Position numbers and translations under genes: made by a program | Assembly: GCF_050946515.1 (NCBI RefSeq) | Contig: NZ_JBMNUX010000006.1 | Coordinates: 62,001 to 126,000 of the forward strand | Reading direction: 5' to 3' | Length of the DNA: 64,000 nt | Source: Tractidigestivibacter sp050946515 | GTDB taxonomy: Bacteria > Actinomycetota > Coriobacteriia > Coriobacteriales > Atopobiaceae | Notes under the pieces: model-generated | Told to the model about the DNA's origin: nothing | The model's input: only the letters and a program-made list of their open reading frames with translations | Databases searched by the model: none | In this document: in pieces, positions 19,004 through 28,063 of the stretch | How the letters are laid out: each line of letters starts with the position of its first letter | How positions within the stretch are numbered: position 1 is the stretch's first letter

Positions 19004-20536
19004 TCACGAGGCGCGATAGTGCGACCCGAGGCTGTCGGGGCGCGCGAGCATGGCGGCTGTCATGGCGCGCGCCGAGGCAAGCTGCTGGCGCGCGAGCAGC
19101 GTGCAGGCGATTGCTCGCATATCGCTTGTTGGCATCAGGTCACCAGCGGCTTGCTGGCAAAGTTCGTCGAGCTCTGCGACCGCTGCTTTCAGCCCCATTT
19201 CGGTACGCACGACCATGCAGCGTTCGTCCAAGATGGAGCGCATGGCAGTGATGGCATCGCTTGCGCTTGCATTCGCCTCTTCTGCCAGCTCGACGCCGTC
19301 TGCCTTTTCGCTGCGCTCGCGGCCAAGCGCCCACTCGGCTGCGCCTCTGCCTGCAATCTCCCCAAACACGAGGCAGTTTGCGCTTGAAAGACCTCCCAGG
19401 CGATTCGCCCCATGCATCCCGCCGGTGCACTCTCCGCAAGCAAAAAGGCCGCTTGGGCCGCCCGCACACCTTGCCGCCGCGTCAATCCTAATGCCGCCGT
19501 TTGACGCGTGCGCACTATGCGCGATGCGCAGCTCGTCCGTTGGGGAGATTCCACGCCTCGAAAGCCAGTCGAAGTACGTCCTCACAAACTCGGGAAGCGG
19601 GTCGGGGAGCGTCCGGTATCGCACACGAAGCCCCGTGCTCCCAGCCCCGTCAATCGCGAGGTCGACGGCACAAGATGGTCGAGACGCCGTGAAGGGCCCG
19701 TATCCCGATCGCATCTCGAGCAAATCTTGCGCGCAGCCGGTTCCCTCTAGGTAGCGGAAAGTCTTTTCATTGAACACTATGCCTGATACAGGAGAGAAAA
19801 TCGTAGGCATGAGCTGCACAAACTCGACGTTCACAAGGCTTGCGCCATGTGTCGTTGCAACCGCGTGCGCGCTTCCAAGAACGTCCGGTGCCGTGAGCCT
19901 GCGACCAAAAAGGCCACCTAGGCCCCCTGTCGCCAGCACTATCGAGCGGCAGCGTATTCCAAATGCGCGCCGCGCGCCCATGCTGTAGAGCACGGCGCCC
20001 GCCAGCTGTCCTCCCGACGTTCTCTCGCCGCAAGTCCCTTGCCCAGCTACAACGACGTCGAGGAGCAAGCACCGCTCAAGACGATGCACTCCAGCGCGCT
20101 CCAGCCCTTGGGCGATGGCGAGGCGGTATGGCTGGCGTTCGAGACCATGCCAGCTGCGCGTCTTGTGGTCGAAGCAGGGGATGTACTCGCGCTCGCCGGG
20201 ATTGCTCGGCTTGCGAAGGCTCACGCCCCTTCGCTCCAGCCGCTCGATTGCCGGGGCAATCCCCGTCACGAGCGCGTGGACGAGCGTGGGATTGGCAACT
20301 CCGCCGCCCACTTGAAGGATGGTCTTTTCCATGTCCGGCTCGTCTGCCGCTCCGTCCGGTCCTACAACGCCAAGGCCCCAGGTACCGCCATAGAAGCTTG
20401 CGCCAGAGAACGTCGCGCCTGCGCTAGCAAGCGTTACGCGCACGCCTCGCTCGGCCGCCGCGAGCGCGGCAGTTGTCCCCGCGATGCCCGCCCCAACGAC
20501 GAGCACGTCGCAAGCCGTCTCCCACGTTACGCGCAT
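19004..20536 (-). CDS. FAD-dependent oxidoreductase of the NadB/fumarate reductase flavoprotein family
   Basis: 510 residues. N-terminal FAD-binding Rossmann motif VVGAGIAGTTAALAAAERG; the C-terminal part has the family signatures HASNGGIRID, GLFACGECTGGMHGANRLGG and NCLVFG, as in L-aspartate oxidase (NadB). It differs from NadB where that enzyme has EFNQFHPT: here it reads EFVQLMPT, losing a conserved His. The small C-terminal helical domain is present. Start at 20536 chosen for GGGAGGT directly before it. It lies opposite to, and in the middle of, the histidine genes. No quinolinate genes are nearby, so an aspartate oxidase role is unproven. Confidence 0.75.
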   Translation of the reverse strand: MRVTWETACDVLVVGAGIAGTTAALAAAERGVRVTLASAGATFSGASFYGGTWGLGVVGPDGAADEPDMEKTILQVGGGVANPTLVHALVTGIAPAIERLERRGVSLRKPSNPGEREYIPCFDHKTRSWHGLERQPYRLAIAQGLERAGVHRLERCLLLDVVVAGQGTCGERTSGGQLAGAVLYSMGARRAFGIRCRSIVLATGGLGGLFGRRLTAPDVLGSAHAVATTHGASLVNVEFVQLMPTIFSPVSGIVFNEKTFRYLEGTGCAQDLLEMRSGYGPFTASRPSCAVDLAIDGAGSTGLRVRYRTLPDPLPEFVRTYFDWLSRRGISPTDELRIAHSAHASNGGIRIDAAARCAGGPSGLFACGECTGGMHGANRLGGLSSANCLVFGEIAGRGAAEWALGRERSEKADGVELAEEANASASDAITAMRSILDERCMVVRTEMGLKAAVAELDELCQQAAGDLMPTSDMRAIACTLLARQQLASARAMTAAMLARPDSLGSHYRAS

Positions 20537-20601
20537 GCTACCTCCCGTCGGCGTCCTTGCGTCTCGTGGTAAGGTTACGGCAACTTTTTCGAGGAGGTCC
20601 C

Positions 20602-20976
20602 ATGACTGACGAAATAGCTTCCTATGCCGGCGAGCCCACCCTGCCTTGCAACGGCTTTCCCGACTGCGTGCGCTTCGATGACCGAGGGCTCGTGCCGGTT
20701 GTGGTGCAGCAGGAGGGGGCCGGCGAGGTCCTGATGGTTGCGTGGGCAAACGCCGAGGCGCTGAGGAGGACGCTCGATACCCGGACCAGCTGGTTTTGGT
20801 CCCGTTCGCGGAAAGAGCTCTGGAACAAGGGAGCTACCAGCGGAAACATGCAGCAGGTGAAGCGCGTCTTGGTTGATTGTGACGCCGACACGCTCATCTA
20901 CGTGGTCGACTCTCCTGGACCGGCCTGCCATACCGGTCACCGCAGCTGCTTCTTCCGCGAGGTTCCTCTGGGCTAG
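20602..20976 (+). CDS. hisI: Phosphoribosyl-AMP cyclohydrolase
   Basis: 124 residues, monofunctional HisI. Hydrolyses the ring of PR-AMP in the third step of histidine synthesis. Seen: SRSRKELWNKGATSGN, DCDADTL and the zinc-binding CHTGHRSCF. GAGGAGG lies 4 bases before the ATG. Divergent from the flavoprotein gene with only 65 bases between starts, so a bidirectional promoter lies here. Confidence 0.96.
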   Translation: MTDEIASYAGEPTLPCNGFPDCVRFDDRGLVPVVVQQEGAGEVLMVAWANAEALRRTLDTRTSWFWSRSRKELWNKGATSGNMQQVKRVLVDCDADTLIYVVDSPGPACHTGHRSCFFREVPLG

Positions 20977-21026
20977 GTTTTGCCATCGCAACCTGGCGGC
21001 GAGGGGATCAAGCCCACATCGAGTGC

Positions 21027-21050
21027 CATTAGGAGTCCTGGAACTTGGCA
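21027..21050. repeat. Isolated copy of the 9.1-9.4 kb repeat family
   Basis: Read on the minus strand this begins TGCCAAGTTCC and ends CCTAATG, matching the ~25-bp unit consensus at about 18 of 24 positions. A shorter partial match (CGCAACCTGGC) lies about 35 bases before it. Both are in the gap between hisI and hisE. Confidence 0.5.
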
Positions 21051-21132
21051 GCGAACACCGCCCCTGCACAATCGAAACTCTCTCTTGCCGTACACTAAAC
21101 AGGCTGAATCAACGGGACAAGGGAGTAAACAC

Positions 21133-21453
21133 ATGGGCGTCAGGACCGCTAACGTGCAGGATGGCAACATCGGGGATACGCTCTACGGGCTCGCCGACGT
21201 AATCCATGGTCGCCGTGACGCGTCGCCGGATACGAGCTATACCGCTCATCTCCTTCAGCCTGAGATGGGCGACAAGCTGCTCTCCAAGCTCGCGGAGGAG
21301 TCTTCGGAAATCATCATGGCCTGCAAGGACAATGACCACGACCACATTCGCTACGAAATGGGCGACCTTCTCTACCACCTGCTCGTTGTCGCCGAGAAGT
21401 ACGGCATCACGCTCGACGAGCTCGCCGGCGAGCTGAACGCCCGCCGCAAGTAG
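21133..21453 (+). CDS. hisE: Phosphoribosyl-ATP pyrophosphatase
   Basis: 106 residues, an all-alpha NTP pyrophosphatase that removes pyrophosphate from PR-ATP. Seen: TLYGLADVI, KLAEESSEIIMA and YEMGDLLYHLLVV, the acidic metal-binding helices. The ATG at 21133 has AAGGGAGT upstream; the frame is open further 5' but without similarity. A possible promoter TGCACA-N18-TACACT lies at about 21063-21092. HisI and HisE are separate here, unlike the fused enterobacterial enzyme. Confidence 0.94.
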   Translation: MGVRTANVQDGNIGDTLYGLADVIHGRRDASPDTSYTAHLLQPEMGDKLLSKLAEESSEIIMACKDNDHDHIRYEMGDLLYHLLVVAEKYGITLDELAGELNARRK

Positions 21454-21540
21454 CGCGTCGCAGCGCTGTCACACTCGCGGCGTGCCCCGCAACCAGAAAA
21501 ACCAACAGAGACAACTCTGCCAAGAAAGGACCATCGCACG

Positions 21541-23907
21541 ATGCAGCTGACAAAGCTCGACTTTGACCGCTTTGAGGACGAGGCCAGCGCCGCCGGCGTG
21601 CTGCTCCCCATCGAGCAGACTCACACATGGGCAACCTACCAGGGCACAATCGAAGGCCGCACGCCGTGGGGCTGCTTCCGCATCGACCGCGAGGATGGAA
21701 CCCCCGCGGCATTCGTCTCGTTCATGGACCACGAGACGCACGGCTATCACTTCCTGCGCTCGTTCCATGGCCCCGTCTGGGTTTGCGAGCCTACTCCGGA
21801 AGAAGAGTCTGAGGCCCTGGCGGCCATATCCTCCTATGTCCACGCGCATGACCACCGCATTCTCTTTGTGCGCCTTGGCGTGAAGGCCGACCTTCCCGAG
21901 TGCCAGCCGGTCCTCTCCGGCGTTCCCTATGACCGCACCGTCGTGGTGGACGTCACGGGCGGCGACGACCAGATTCTCGCTCGCATGAAGCCGCGCGGCC
22001 GCCGCGACGTGCGCAAGGCCCTGCGCGAGGCTCCCATCACCTGCTCCGTCGAGACCGAGCAGGGTGCCGCCGACTTCTCGCCCTACTACAAGATCATGTG
22101 CCAAACCGGCGAGCGAGACGGGTTCACGCCCGCGCCCATGAGCGACTACCAGGACTTCCTTCGCATCCTCGGACCCGAGCACAGCATGCTCGCCGTCGGT
22201 CGCGACCAAGACGGCAACGTGGCCGCCTGGTCGATGCTCTCCATCGTGGCCAAGCGCGGCGTTCGCTACTACGCGGCCACCGCCCCTGGCGCCGGCCGCA
22301 ACCACGCTGCCGACAAGCTCGTCTACTTCGAGTGCTGCGAGCTGGGTCGCCGCGGCTGCGAGGACTACGACCTCATGGCGATCGGCTCCGACTTCTCGCC
22401 CTCGCTGAAGGGCCTGAACGAGTTCAAGACCAAGTTCTGCAAGCAGATCGCCGAGGTCGCGCCAGACCGCGACCTGCCCGTTCGCTCGGTTGCGTACAAG
22501 GCGCTCCAGCTCGCTCGCACCGTCCGCGACTCAGCGCGCACCGCGCCTGGTGACGACTCAGGCGAGCGCCGCTCGTCCGACAAGTCCGCTGGCGGCGAGA
22601 AAGGCGAGAAGGGCGACAAGGGCGAGAAGGGCGACGCGCGCCCTAACCCGAAGGGTGGCGCGGCGCAGGCAGGGGTCGCGGCCGCTCGAAGCGACCTGCT
22701 CCCTGTCATCTTGGGCGGCGACGTCTCGTGCTACGCCTATGCGCGCGAGTTCCACGAGGCCTTCGGCGTGCGCTCGGCAGTTGTCTGCACCGGCTTCATT
22801 GCCGCGCTCCAGCACTCCCAGATCCTGGACTGCGTGAGCGTGCCGTCTCTGGACGGTCCCTCGCTCAAGGCCGAGATCTGCCGCCTTGCGTCCCAGAGCC
22901 CCGCAAAGCGCCTGCCCGTGGTTGCCTCTACCGACGCCCTCGTGCAGACGCTCGAGGAGATTCGCGACGACCTTCCCGAAAACGTCATCCTGCCGATCCC
23001 GTCTCGCGAGGCCTTCCGCCGCTCCAGCGACAAGCAGGAGTTTGCCCGCCTGTGCGCCGCGCACGGCCTTCGCACGCCCAAGACGCGCGTCGCGCACCTT
23101 GCAGCAGGGGAGCGCCCGCAGCTTGAGGCGGCCGACTTTCCGCTGGTTGCGAAGGCGGCCCGCTCGGCAGACTTCGCGCGCCTCTACGCGCAGGGCTTCA
23201 AGAAGGTCTATTGCCTGCGCGATCAGGCGGAGCTCGACGCCCTCCTGGACGCGCTCGCAGACGCCAGCTTCACGGGAGACCTGCTTCTCCAGGAGCTCAT
23301 CGAGGGCGACGACACGCACATGGGCGCCATCACGCTCTACGTGGACGCTTCGGGAAAGCTCAGGCTCTTCTCGGCTGCCCAGACGCTCCTCGAGGACCAC
23401 GCTCCCACCATGCGCGGAAACTCGGTGGCCATGCTGCCCCGCCCCATGCCCGACCTGGTCTCCAACGTCGAGGCCCTGCTCAAGGACCTCGGATATGCCG
23501 GCTTTGCCGAGATTGACATCAAGCGCGACGCAAAGACGGGGGAGTGGGTCTTCTTCGAGCTCAACCCGCGCGTGGGAAGGAACTCCTACTACGTGGTGGC
23601 GGCGGGCGCCAACCCCATGCAGATAATGGTAGAGGACCTCGTGGACGGTCGCGACGCAGACCTTGTGGTGGCGGACGGCAAGGCGCTCTACACGCTGGTC
23701 CCTAACTCGCTTCTGTACCGCTACCTGCGCGACCCCCAGCTTTACCAGGAGGTCCGCGAGCTCGTGGCATCCGGTCGCGTCGTCGACCCGCAGCGCTACC
23801 AGGCTGACTCCTCCACGCGCCGCAACCTCGACGTGACGCTGACGGAGGAAAACCAGGTGCGCAAGTTCCGTGCCAACTACCCCAAGCCCACGGACAGCTC
23901 GTTCTAG
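21541..23907 (+). CDS. Fusion of a FemX-like aminoacyltransferase and an ATP-grasp ligase
   Basis: 788 residues. Residues 1-~330 match the FemABX/GNAT-fold family, which adds tRNA-borne amino acids to lipid II (MKPRGRRDVRKALRE, the acceptor-side AAWSMLSIV, and YDLMAIGSDFSPSLKGLNEFKTKF). Residues ~345-380 are a Gly/Lys/Glu collagen-like linker (GEKGEKGDKGEKGD). Residues ~385-770 are an ATP-grasp domain (DKQEFARLCAAHGLRTPKT, LLLQELIEGDD, FAEIDIK, FFELNPRVGRNSYY), resembling the D-aspartate-type carboxylate-amine ligases of cell-wall cross-bridge synthesis. Together this suggests one chain that builds two links of a peptidoglycan interpeptide bridge. The amino acids used are unknown. Confidence 0.8.
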   Translation: MQLTKLDFDRFEDEASAAGVLLPIEQTHTWATYQGTIEGRTPWGCFRIDREDGTPAAFVSFMDHETHGYHFLRSFHGPVWVCEPTPEEESEALAAISSYVHAHDHRILFVRLGVKADLPECQPVLSGVPYDRTVVVDVTGGDDQILARMKPRGRRDVRKALREAPITCSVETEQGAADFSPYYKIMCQTGERDGFTPAPMSDYQDFLRILGPEHSMLAVGRDQDGNVAAWSMLSIVAKRGVRYYAATAPGAGRNHAADKLVYFECCELGRRGCEDYDLMAIGSDFSPSLKGLNEFKTKFCKQIAEVAPDRDLPVRSVAYKALQLARTVRDSARTAPGDDSGERRSSDKSAGGEKGEKGDKGEKGDARPNPKGGAAQAGVAAARSDLLPVILGGDVSCYAYAREFHEAFGVRSAVVCTGFIAALQHSQILDCVSVPSLDGPSLKAEICRLASQSPAKRLPVVASTDALVQTLEEIRDDLPENVILPIPSREAFRRSSDKQEFARLCAAHGLRTPKTRVAHLAAGERPQLEAADFPLVAKAARSADFARLYAQGFKKVYCLRDQAELDALLDALADASFTGDLLLQELIEGDDTHMGAITLYVDASGKLRLFSAAQTLLEDHAPTMRGNSVAMLPRPMPDLVSNVEALLKDLGYAGFAEIDIKRDAKTGEWVFFELNPRVGRNSYYVVAAGANPMQIMVEDLVDGRDADLVVADGKALYTLVPNSLLYRYLRDPQLYQEVRELVASGRVVDPQRYQADSSTRRNLDVTLTEENQVRKFRANYPKPTDSSF

Positions 23908-23931
23908 CGGCGCGTCCGAACCAGCAAAGTC

Positions 23932-25992
23932 ATGACCATCCGAGACCCCGGCGCGCATCCCGACTTCGGCGATGCGCGCCCGCTTGACGAAAACCTACCA
24001 GAGCTTCGCCGCCAGGTGGACCAGGTGCCCACCGACCCTGGCTGCTACCTCTGGAAGGACGCCAAGGGCGAGGTCATCTACGTGGGCAAGGCCAAGAACC
24101 TCCGCGCGCGGCTGCGCCAGTACGTGACGCTGCAGGACGACCGCGACAAGATCCCTCTGATGATGCAGGTGGCGCACGGCTTCGACTACATCGTGGTGGG
24201 CTCGGAGCACGAGGCCCTGGTGCTGGAGAGAAACCTCATCGCCCAGTACCACCCCTACTTCAACGTGGACTTCAAGGACGACAAGAGCTACCCCTACATC
24301 GCGATCACCGAGTCTGACGTCTTCCCGGCCATCAAGTACACGCGCGAGCGACACAAGAAGGGCACGCGCTACTTCGGCCCCTACACCGACGCCCATGCCG
24401 CGCGCGACACTATCGACACGCTGCGCAAGGTCGTGCCCATCTGCATCGCTACCTGCGCGGAGTGGAAGCGCTGCCGCCGCGAGCTCGAAAGCCATCCCGA
24501 CGAGGCCGAGGTCGCAAACATCGCGCTGGCAGCCCGCAAGAACCGCCCCTGCTTTGACTACCACGTGGGGCGCGGCCCCGGCGTGTGCGTGGGCGCCATC
24601 AGCCCCGACGACTACGCCGTCCACGTGGCGCAGGTCGAGAAGTTCCTGCGCGGCCAGCGCTCGCAGATCGTGGGCGAGCTCAACGACGAGATGCGCGACG
24701 CCGCCGAGAGCCTCGAGTTCGAGCGCGCCGCCCGCATCAAGCAGCGCCTGCAGAACCTCTCCGCGCTCGACGTCAAGCAGCAGGTCATGTTCGCGTCGTC
24801 GGTGAGCGCCGACCTGATCGGCTTCTACCGAGAGGAGACCATCTCCGCCGCCTGCGTCTTCGTGGTGCGCGAGGGCCGCACGGTGCGCTCTGTCGAGTTC
24901 ATTCTCGACAAGGGGGCCGACGTCGACGAGCTCGAGCTGCAAGCGGGCTTTCTCAAGCGCTACTACGACGAGACGGCCGACATCCCAGCGGAGGTCGACC
25001 TCTCGGTGGACCTTCCCGACGCCGAGCTGCTCTCCGAGTGGCTCACCGAGAAGCGCGGCCACAACTGCCATCTTCACCGCCCCCAGCGCGGCGAGAAGCG
25101 CCACCTGCTGCAGATGGCCGAGGAGAACGCTCACCATGCCCTCGCGCGCTACATGGTGCGCACCGGCTATGCGGACAAGCGCACCAACGAGGCGCTGCTC
25201 CAGCTGGAGAGCGCGCTTGCGCTGGACGCGCCGCCCATGCGCATCGAGTGCTTCGACATCTCGACCTTGCATGGCAACTTCACGGTGGCGTCGATGGTGG
25301 TCTTCACCAACGGCCGACCCGACAAGTCGCAGTATCGCCGCTTCAAGATCCGCGCGGACCTCGACGAGGCGAACGACTTCGCCAGCATGTCCGAGGTCCT
25401 CGGTCGACGCTACGCTCCCGAGCGCATGGCCGACGAGCGCTTTGGGAGCCGCCCGGACCTTCTCGTGGTGGATGGCGGAAAGCCACAGCTCACGGCAGCA
25501 ATCGAGCAGCTTGACTCGCTCGGGCTCGACATCCCGGTGTGCGGCCTTGCCAAGTCCGACGAGGAGGTCTTCGTCCCCTGGGACGACACGCCCGTGGTGC
25601 TGCCGAGCGGCTCGGCGTCGCTCTACCTCATCAAGCAGGTGCGAGACGAGAGCCACCGCTTTGCGATCACCTTCCATCGCGAGCTGCGCGACAAGGCCAT
25701 GACGGTGTCGGTGCTGGATGACGTGCCTGGGGTCGGGCCCAAGCGCAAGCGCGCCATCATGAAGAGGTTTGGCTCGATGAAGCGCCTCCGTGCGGCAAGC
25801 GAGCAGGACATCGCTGCGGTCCCCGGCGTCCCCGACGACGTTGCGCACGAGGTCTGGCAGGCGCTCCGCGACTGGGAAAGCGAGGCCGCGGCGGCAAGGG
25901 AGCGCATGACAGAGGAGCTTGATGACCAGCATGCCCAGCCGGGCGCGCAGGATGCCCGCGATGGTGGCAAAAAAGACGGCGCCGCAGGCTAG
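23932..25992 (+). CDS. uvrC: Excinuclease ABC subunit C
   Basis: 686 residues. Dual-incision nuclease of excision repair. GIY-YIG domain at ~35-110 (PGCYLWKD, VIYVGKAKNLRARL), UVR motif at ~250-285 (AAESLEFERAARIKQRL), RNase-H-like endonuclease domain at ~405-560 (ECFDIS, VVDGGKPQL), and tandem helix-hairpin-helix at ~595-655 (LDDVPGVGPKRKRAIMKRFGS). Starts 24 bases after the preceding gene with only a weak ribosome site, so it is probably translated from the same transcript. No LexA box is seen in front of it. Confidence 0.97.
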   Translation: MTIRDPGAHPDFGDARPLDENLPELRRQVDQVPTDPGCYLWKDAKGEVIYVGKAKNLRARLRQYVTLQDDRDKIPLMMQVAHGFDYIVVGSEHEALVLERNLIAQYHPYFNVDFKDDKSYPYIAITESDVFPAIKYTRERHKKGTRYFGPYTDAHAARDTIDTLRKVVPICIATCAEWKRCRRELESHPDEAEVANIALAARKNRPCFDYHVGRGPGVCVGAISPDDYAVHVAQVEKFLRGQRSQIVGELNDEMRDAAESLEFERAARIKQRLQNLSALDVKQQVMFASSVSADLIGFYREETISAACVFVVREGRTVRSVEFILDKGADVDELELQAGFLKRYYDETADIPAEVDLSVDLPDAELLSEWLTEKRGHNCHLHRPQRGEKRHLLQMAEENAHHALARYMVRTGYADKRTNEALLQLESALALDAPPMRIECFDISTLHGNFTVASMVVFTNGRPDKSQYRRFKIRADLDEANDFASMSEVLGRRYAPERMADERFGSRPDLLVVDGGKPQLTAAIEQLDSLGLDIPVCGLAKSDEEVFVPWDDTPVVLPSGSASLYLIKQVRDESHRFAITFHRELRDKAMTVSVLDDVPGVGPKRKRAIMKRFGSMKRLRAASEQDIAAVPGVPDDVAHEVWQALRDWESEAAAARERMTEELDDQHAQPGAQDARDGGKKDGAAG

Positions 25993-26076
25993 CCCGGCGG
26001 TCGCCCCCCTTGTACGCAGCGGCTCCCGCGGCAGGCGCCTCGTCTAAGAATGTGCTCCCATAGTTAGAAAACATGG

Positions 26077-26107
26077 TGATGGTTTTTGTCCATAGCAGAA
26101 ACCATCA
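26077..26107. promoter_or_regulatory. Inverted repeat upstream of the sialic-acid-type transporter operon
   Basis: TGATGGTTT (26077-26085) and AAACCATCA (26099-26107) form a 9-bp inverted repeat with a 13-base centre, in an AT-rich gap between uvrC and the binding-protein gene. An operator for the nan genes is one reading. On the minus strand the AAAAAA that follows the right arm lies upstream, so it does not make a terminator there. Confidence 0.4.
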
Positions 26108-26265
26108 AAAAAGTCAACAACGCATTTCACGGCCACAGAAGCTACCGTCTGCGGCATTTGGCGCGTAGTCGTAAAGAATCCCAAACTTTTATTAGCCCGC
26201 AGTAAATATGCTCGAAATACAGGGCGAGCACCCTAAGAGGTGTTCGTAAGGGAGGATTCTTAGGC

Positions 26266-27903
26266 GTGAAGAAAGAGGTTGACATGAAGTACAACATGAA
26301 CCGCCCCGTTTCTCGTCGTACGTTCCTTGGTGGCGCGGCTGGCGTCGCGGCATTGGGACTGGCTGCTTGCGGCGGCTCCTCGGACTCTAGCTCCAGCAGC
26401 TCCAGCTCCGACAGCTCTTCCACGGGCACCGAGGGCGGCGGCACCATCACGGCTGGCTCTGCCTACTCTACGCAGAACTACAACCCGTCCAGCACCTCTT
26501 CGGCACTTGCTCTTGGCACCAACTGGCACGTCGTCGAGGGCCTCTACGGCATCGACTACCACGACTACAGCACCTTCAACGAGCTGGCATCTGGCGACCC
26601 CACGCAGGTCGACGACACCACCTTTGAGGTCACGCTCCGCGATGGCGCAAAGTTCTCCGACGGCACCGACGTCACCCCCGAGGACGTCATCGAGTCCTTC
26701 GCTCGCGCCACGGCCGAGGGCAACATCTACGTCTCCATGCTCGCTCCGATTGCCTCCATCGAGAAGAAGGACGACACCACCCTCACGATCACGACTACCG
26801 TCCCCAACTTCTCGCTGCTGAAGGAGCGCCTCGCCATCGTCCGCGTCGTGCCCGCTTCCTCCACCGATGACGACATGACCGCCAAGCCCGTCGGCTCTGG
26901 TCCTTGGATGTACGACACGATCAGCGACGAGTCCCTCGAGCTCGTCCCGAACCCCAACTACAACGGCGACCACCCCGCCAAGGACGAGAAGATTCACTAC
27001 GACATCCTCAAGGACGCCACCGCTCGTCTGACCGCCCAGCAGGAGGGCTCCACGCTCGTCATGGAGATGGCTACCGCCGACGCCGTCACCACGCTCGAGA
27101 ATGTTGGCTGCACCATCGACAACGTTCAGGGCTTCGGCACCCGCTTCATGATGTTCGACGTTGCCAAGGCTCCTTGGGACGACGTCAGGGTCCGCCAGGC
27201 CGTCATGTACGCGCTCGACTACGACAAGATGATCGAGAACGCCTTCGCCGGCCTTGCCACCGCTCCTACCTGCTACCTGCCTGAGACCTTCACCAACTAT
27301 CACAAGGCCTCCACGGTCTACACCCACGACCCCGACAAGGCAAAGTCCCTGATCGAAGAGGCCGGCATCACCCCGGGCGACATCACCCTGCGCACCACCG
27401 ACAACGAGCAGGTAGAGAACATGGCCGTCCAGGTGAAGGAGGACCTCGACGCCCTCGGCTTCAACACCACCATCCAGACCGACACCTCCTCTGCGACCTA
27501 CTCCGCCATCGACTCCGGCGACAACTCCTACGACCTGCTGCTGGCCCCTGGCGACCCGTCCTGCTTCGGCGCCGACCCCGACCTGCTCATGAACTGGTGG
27601 TATGGCGACAACGTGTGGATGAACACCCGTTGCCCCTGGAGCAGCTCCGACGAGTACAAGCAGCTCTCCGAGCTCATGGCCCAGGCCCTCGAGCAGACCG
27701 GCGACGAGCAGCAGAGCACCTGGAACGAGTGCTTCGACATCATCGCCGAGAACTGCGTCCTTTACCCGGTGCTCCAGGTCCAGACCGTGACCGCCTCTTG
27801 GCAGGACACCTCCAAGGCCCCCAACGGCGTCGGCATCAAGGACTTCCAGGGCATTGGCACCACGGGCATGTCGTTCATCGACGCCTGCACTGTCAGCGCC
27901 TAA
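26266..27903 (+). CDS. ABC transporter substrate-binding lipoprotein (SBP family 5), probably for sialic acid
   Basis: 545 residues from the GTG at 26266 (GGGAGGA 9 bases before); an ATG at 26284 is the alternative. The signal peptide has SRRTFLGG and lipobox LAAC with lipid-modified Cys35, then a Ser-rich linker. The rest is a Dpp/Opp-type SBP_bac_5 fold (TFEVTLRDGAKFSDGTDVTPEDV; VRQAVMYALDYDKM). Such proteins usually bind peptides, but the same family includes the Sat/Sia sialic acid binders. The nanA-nanK-nanE genes follow the transporter, which favours sialic acid. A terminator separates it from the permease genes, so it is probably made in excess. Confidence 0.85.
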   Translation: MKKEVDMKYNMNRPVSRRTFLGGAAGVAALGLAACGGSSDSSSSSSSSDSSSTGTEGGGTITAGSAYSTQNYNPSSTSSALALGTNWHVVEGLYGIDYHDYSTFNELASGDPTQVDDTTFEVTLRDGAKFSDGTDVTPEDVIESFARATAEGNIYVSMLAPIASIEKKDDTTLTITTTVPNFSLLKERLAIVRVVPASSTDDDMTAKPVGSGPWMYDTISDESLELVPNPNYNGDHPAKDEKIHYDILKDATARLTAQQEGSTLVMEMATADAVTTLENVGCTIDNVQGFGTRFMMFDVAKAPWDDVRVRQAVMYALDYDKMIENAFAGLATAPTCYLPETFTNYHKASTVYTHDPDKAKSLIEEAGITPGDITLRTTDNEQVENMAVQVKEDLDALGFNTTIQTDTSSATYSAIDSGDNSYDLLLAPGDPSCFGADPDLLMNWWYGDNVWMNTRCPWSSSDEYKQLSELMAQALEQTGDEQQSTWNECFDIIAENCVLYPVLQVQTVTASWQDTSKAPNGVGIKDFQGIGTTGMSFIDACTVSA

Positions 27904-27961
27904 TCTGCTCCTTCGCATGAGTCGTGCGGCCACGTGGCCTGCACGTTAGCGTGAGATCCGA

Positions 27962-28002
27962 GGGGCCCGGGCGTCCTTCGTGACGCACGGGCCCCGTTTT
28001 TA
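27962..28002 (+). terminator. Strong hairpin between binding-protein and permease genes
   Basis: GGGGCCCG...CGGGCCCC (27962-27969 and 27988-27995) with an inner GCGTC/GACGC stem, followed by GTTTTTAT. Likely a partial terminator that lowers permease and ATPase expression relative to the binding protein. Confidence 0.8.
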
Positions 28003-28063
28003 TGTTTCGTACGGTATGGAATCGTTTGTCCGTTCGCTTTCGAGCTAGAGGAGCGGAGACTAC

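Noticed and set aside
20973..21132. N-terminal extension of HisE
   Set aside because: The open frame covers repeat sequence and a likely promoter; the ATG at 21133 has a good ribosome site and gives the normal length.
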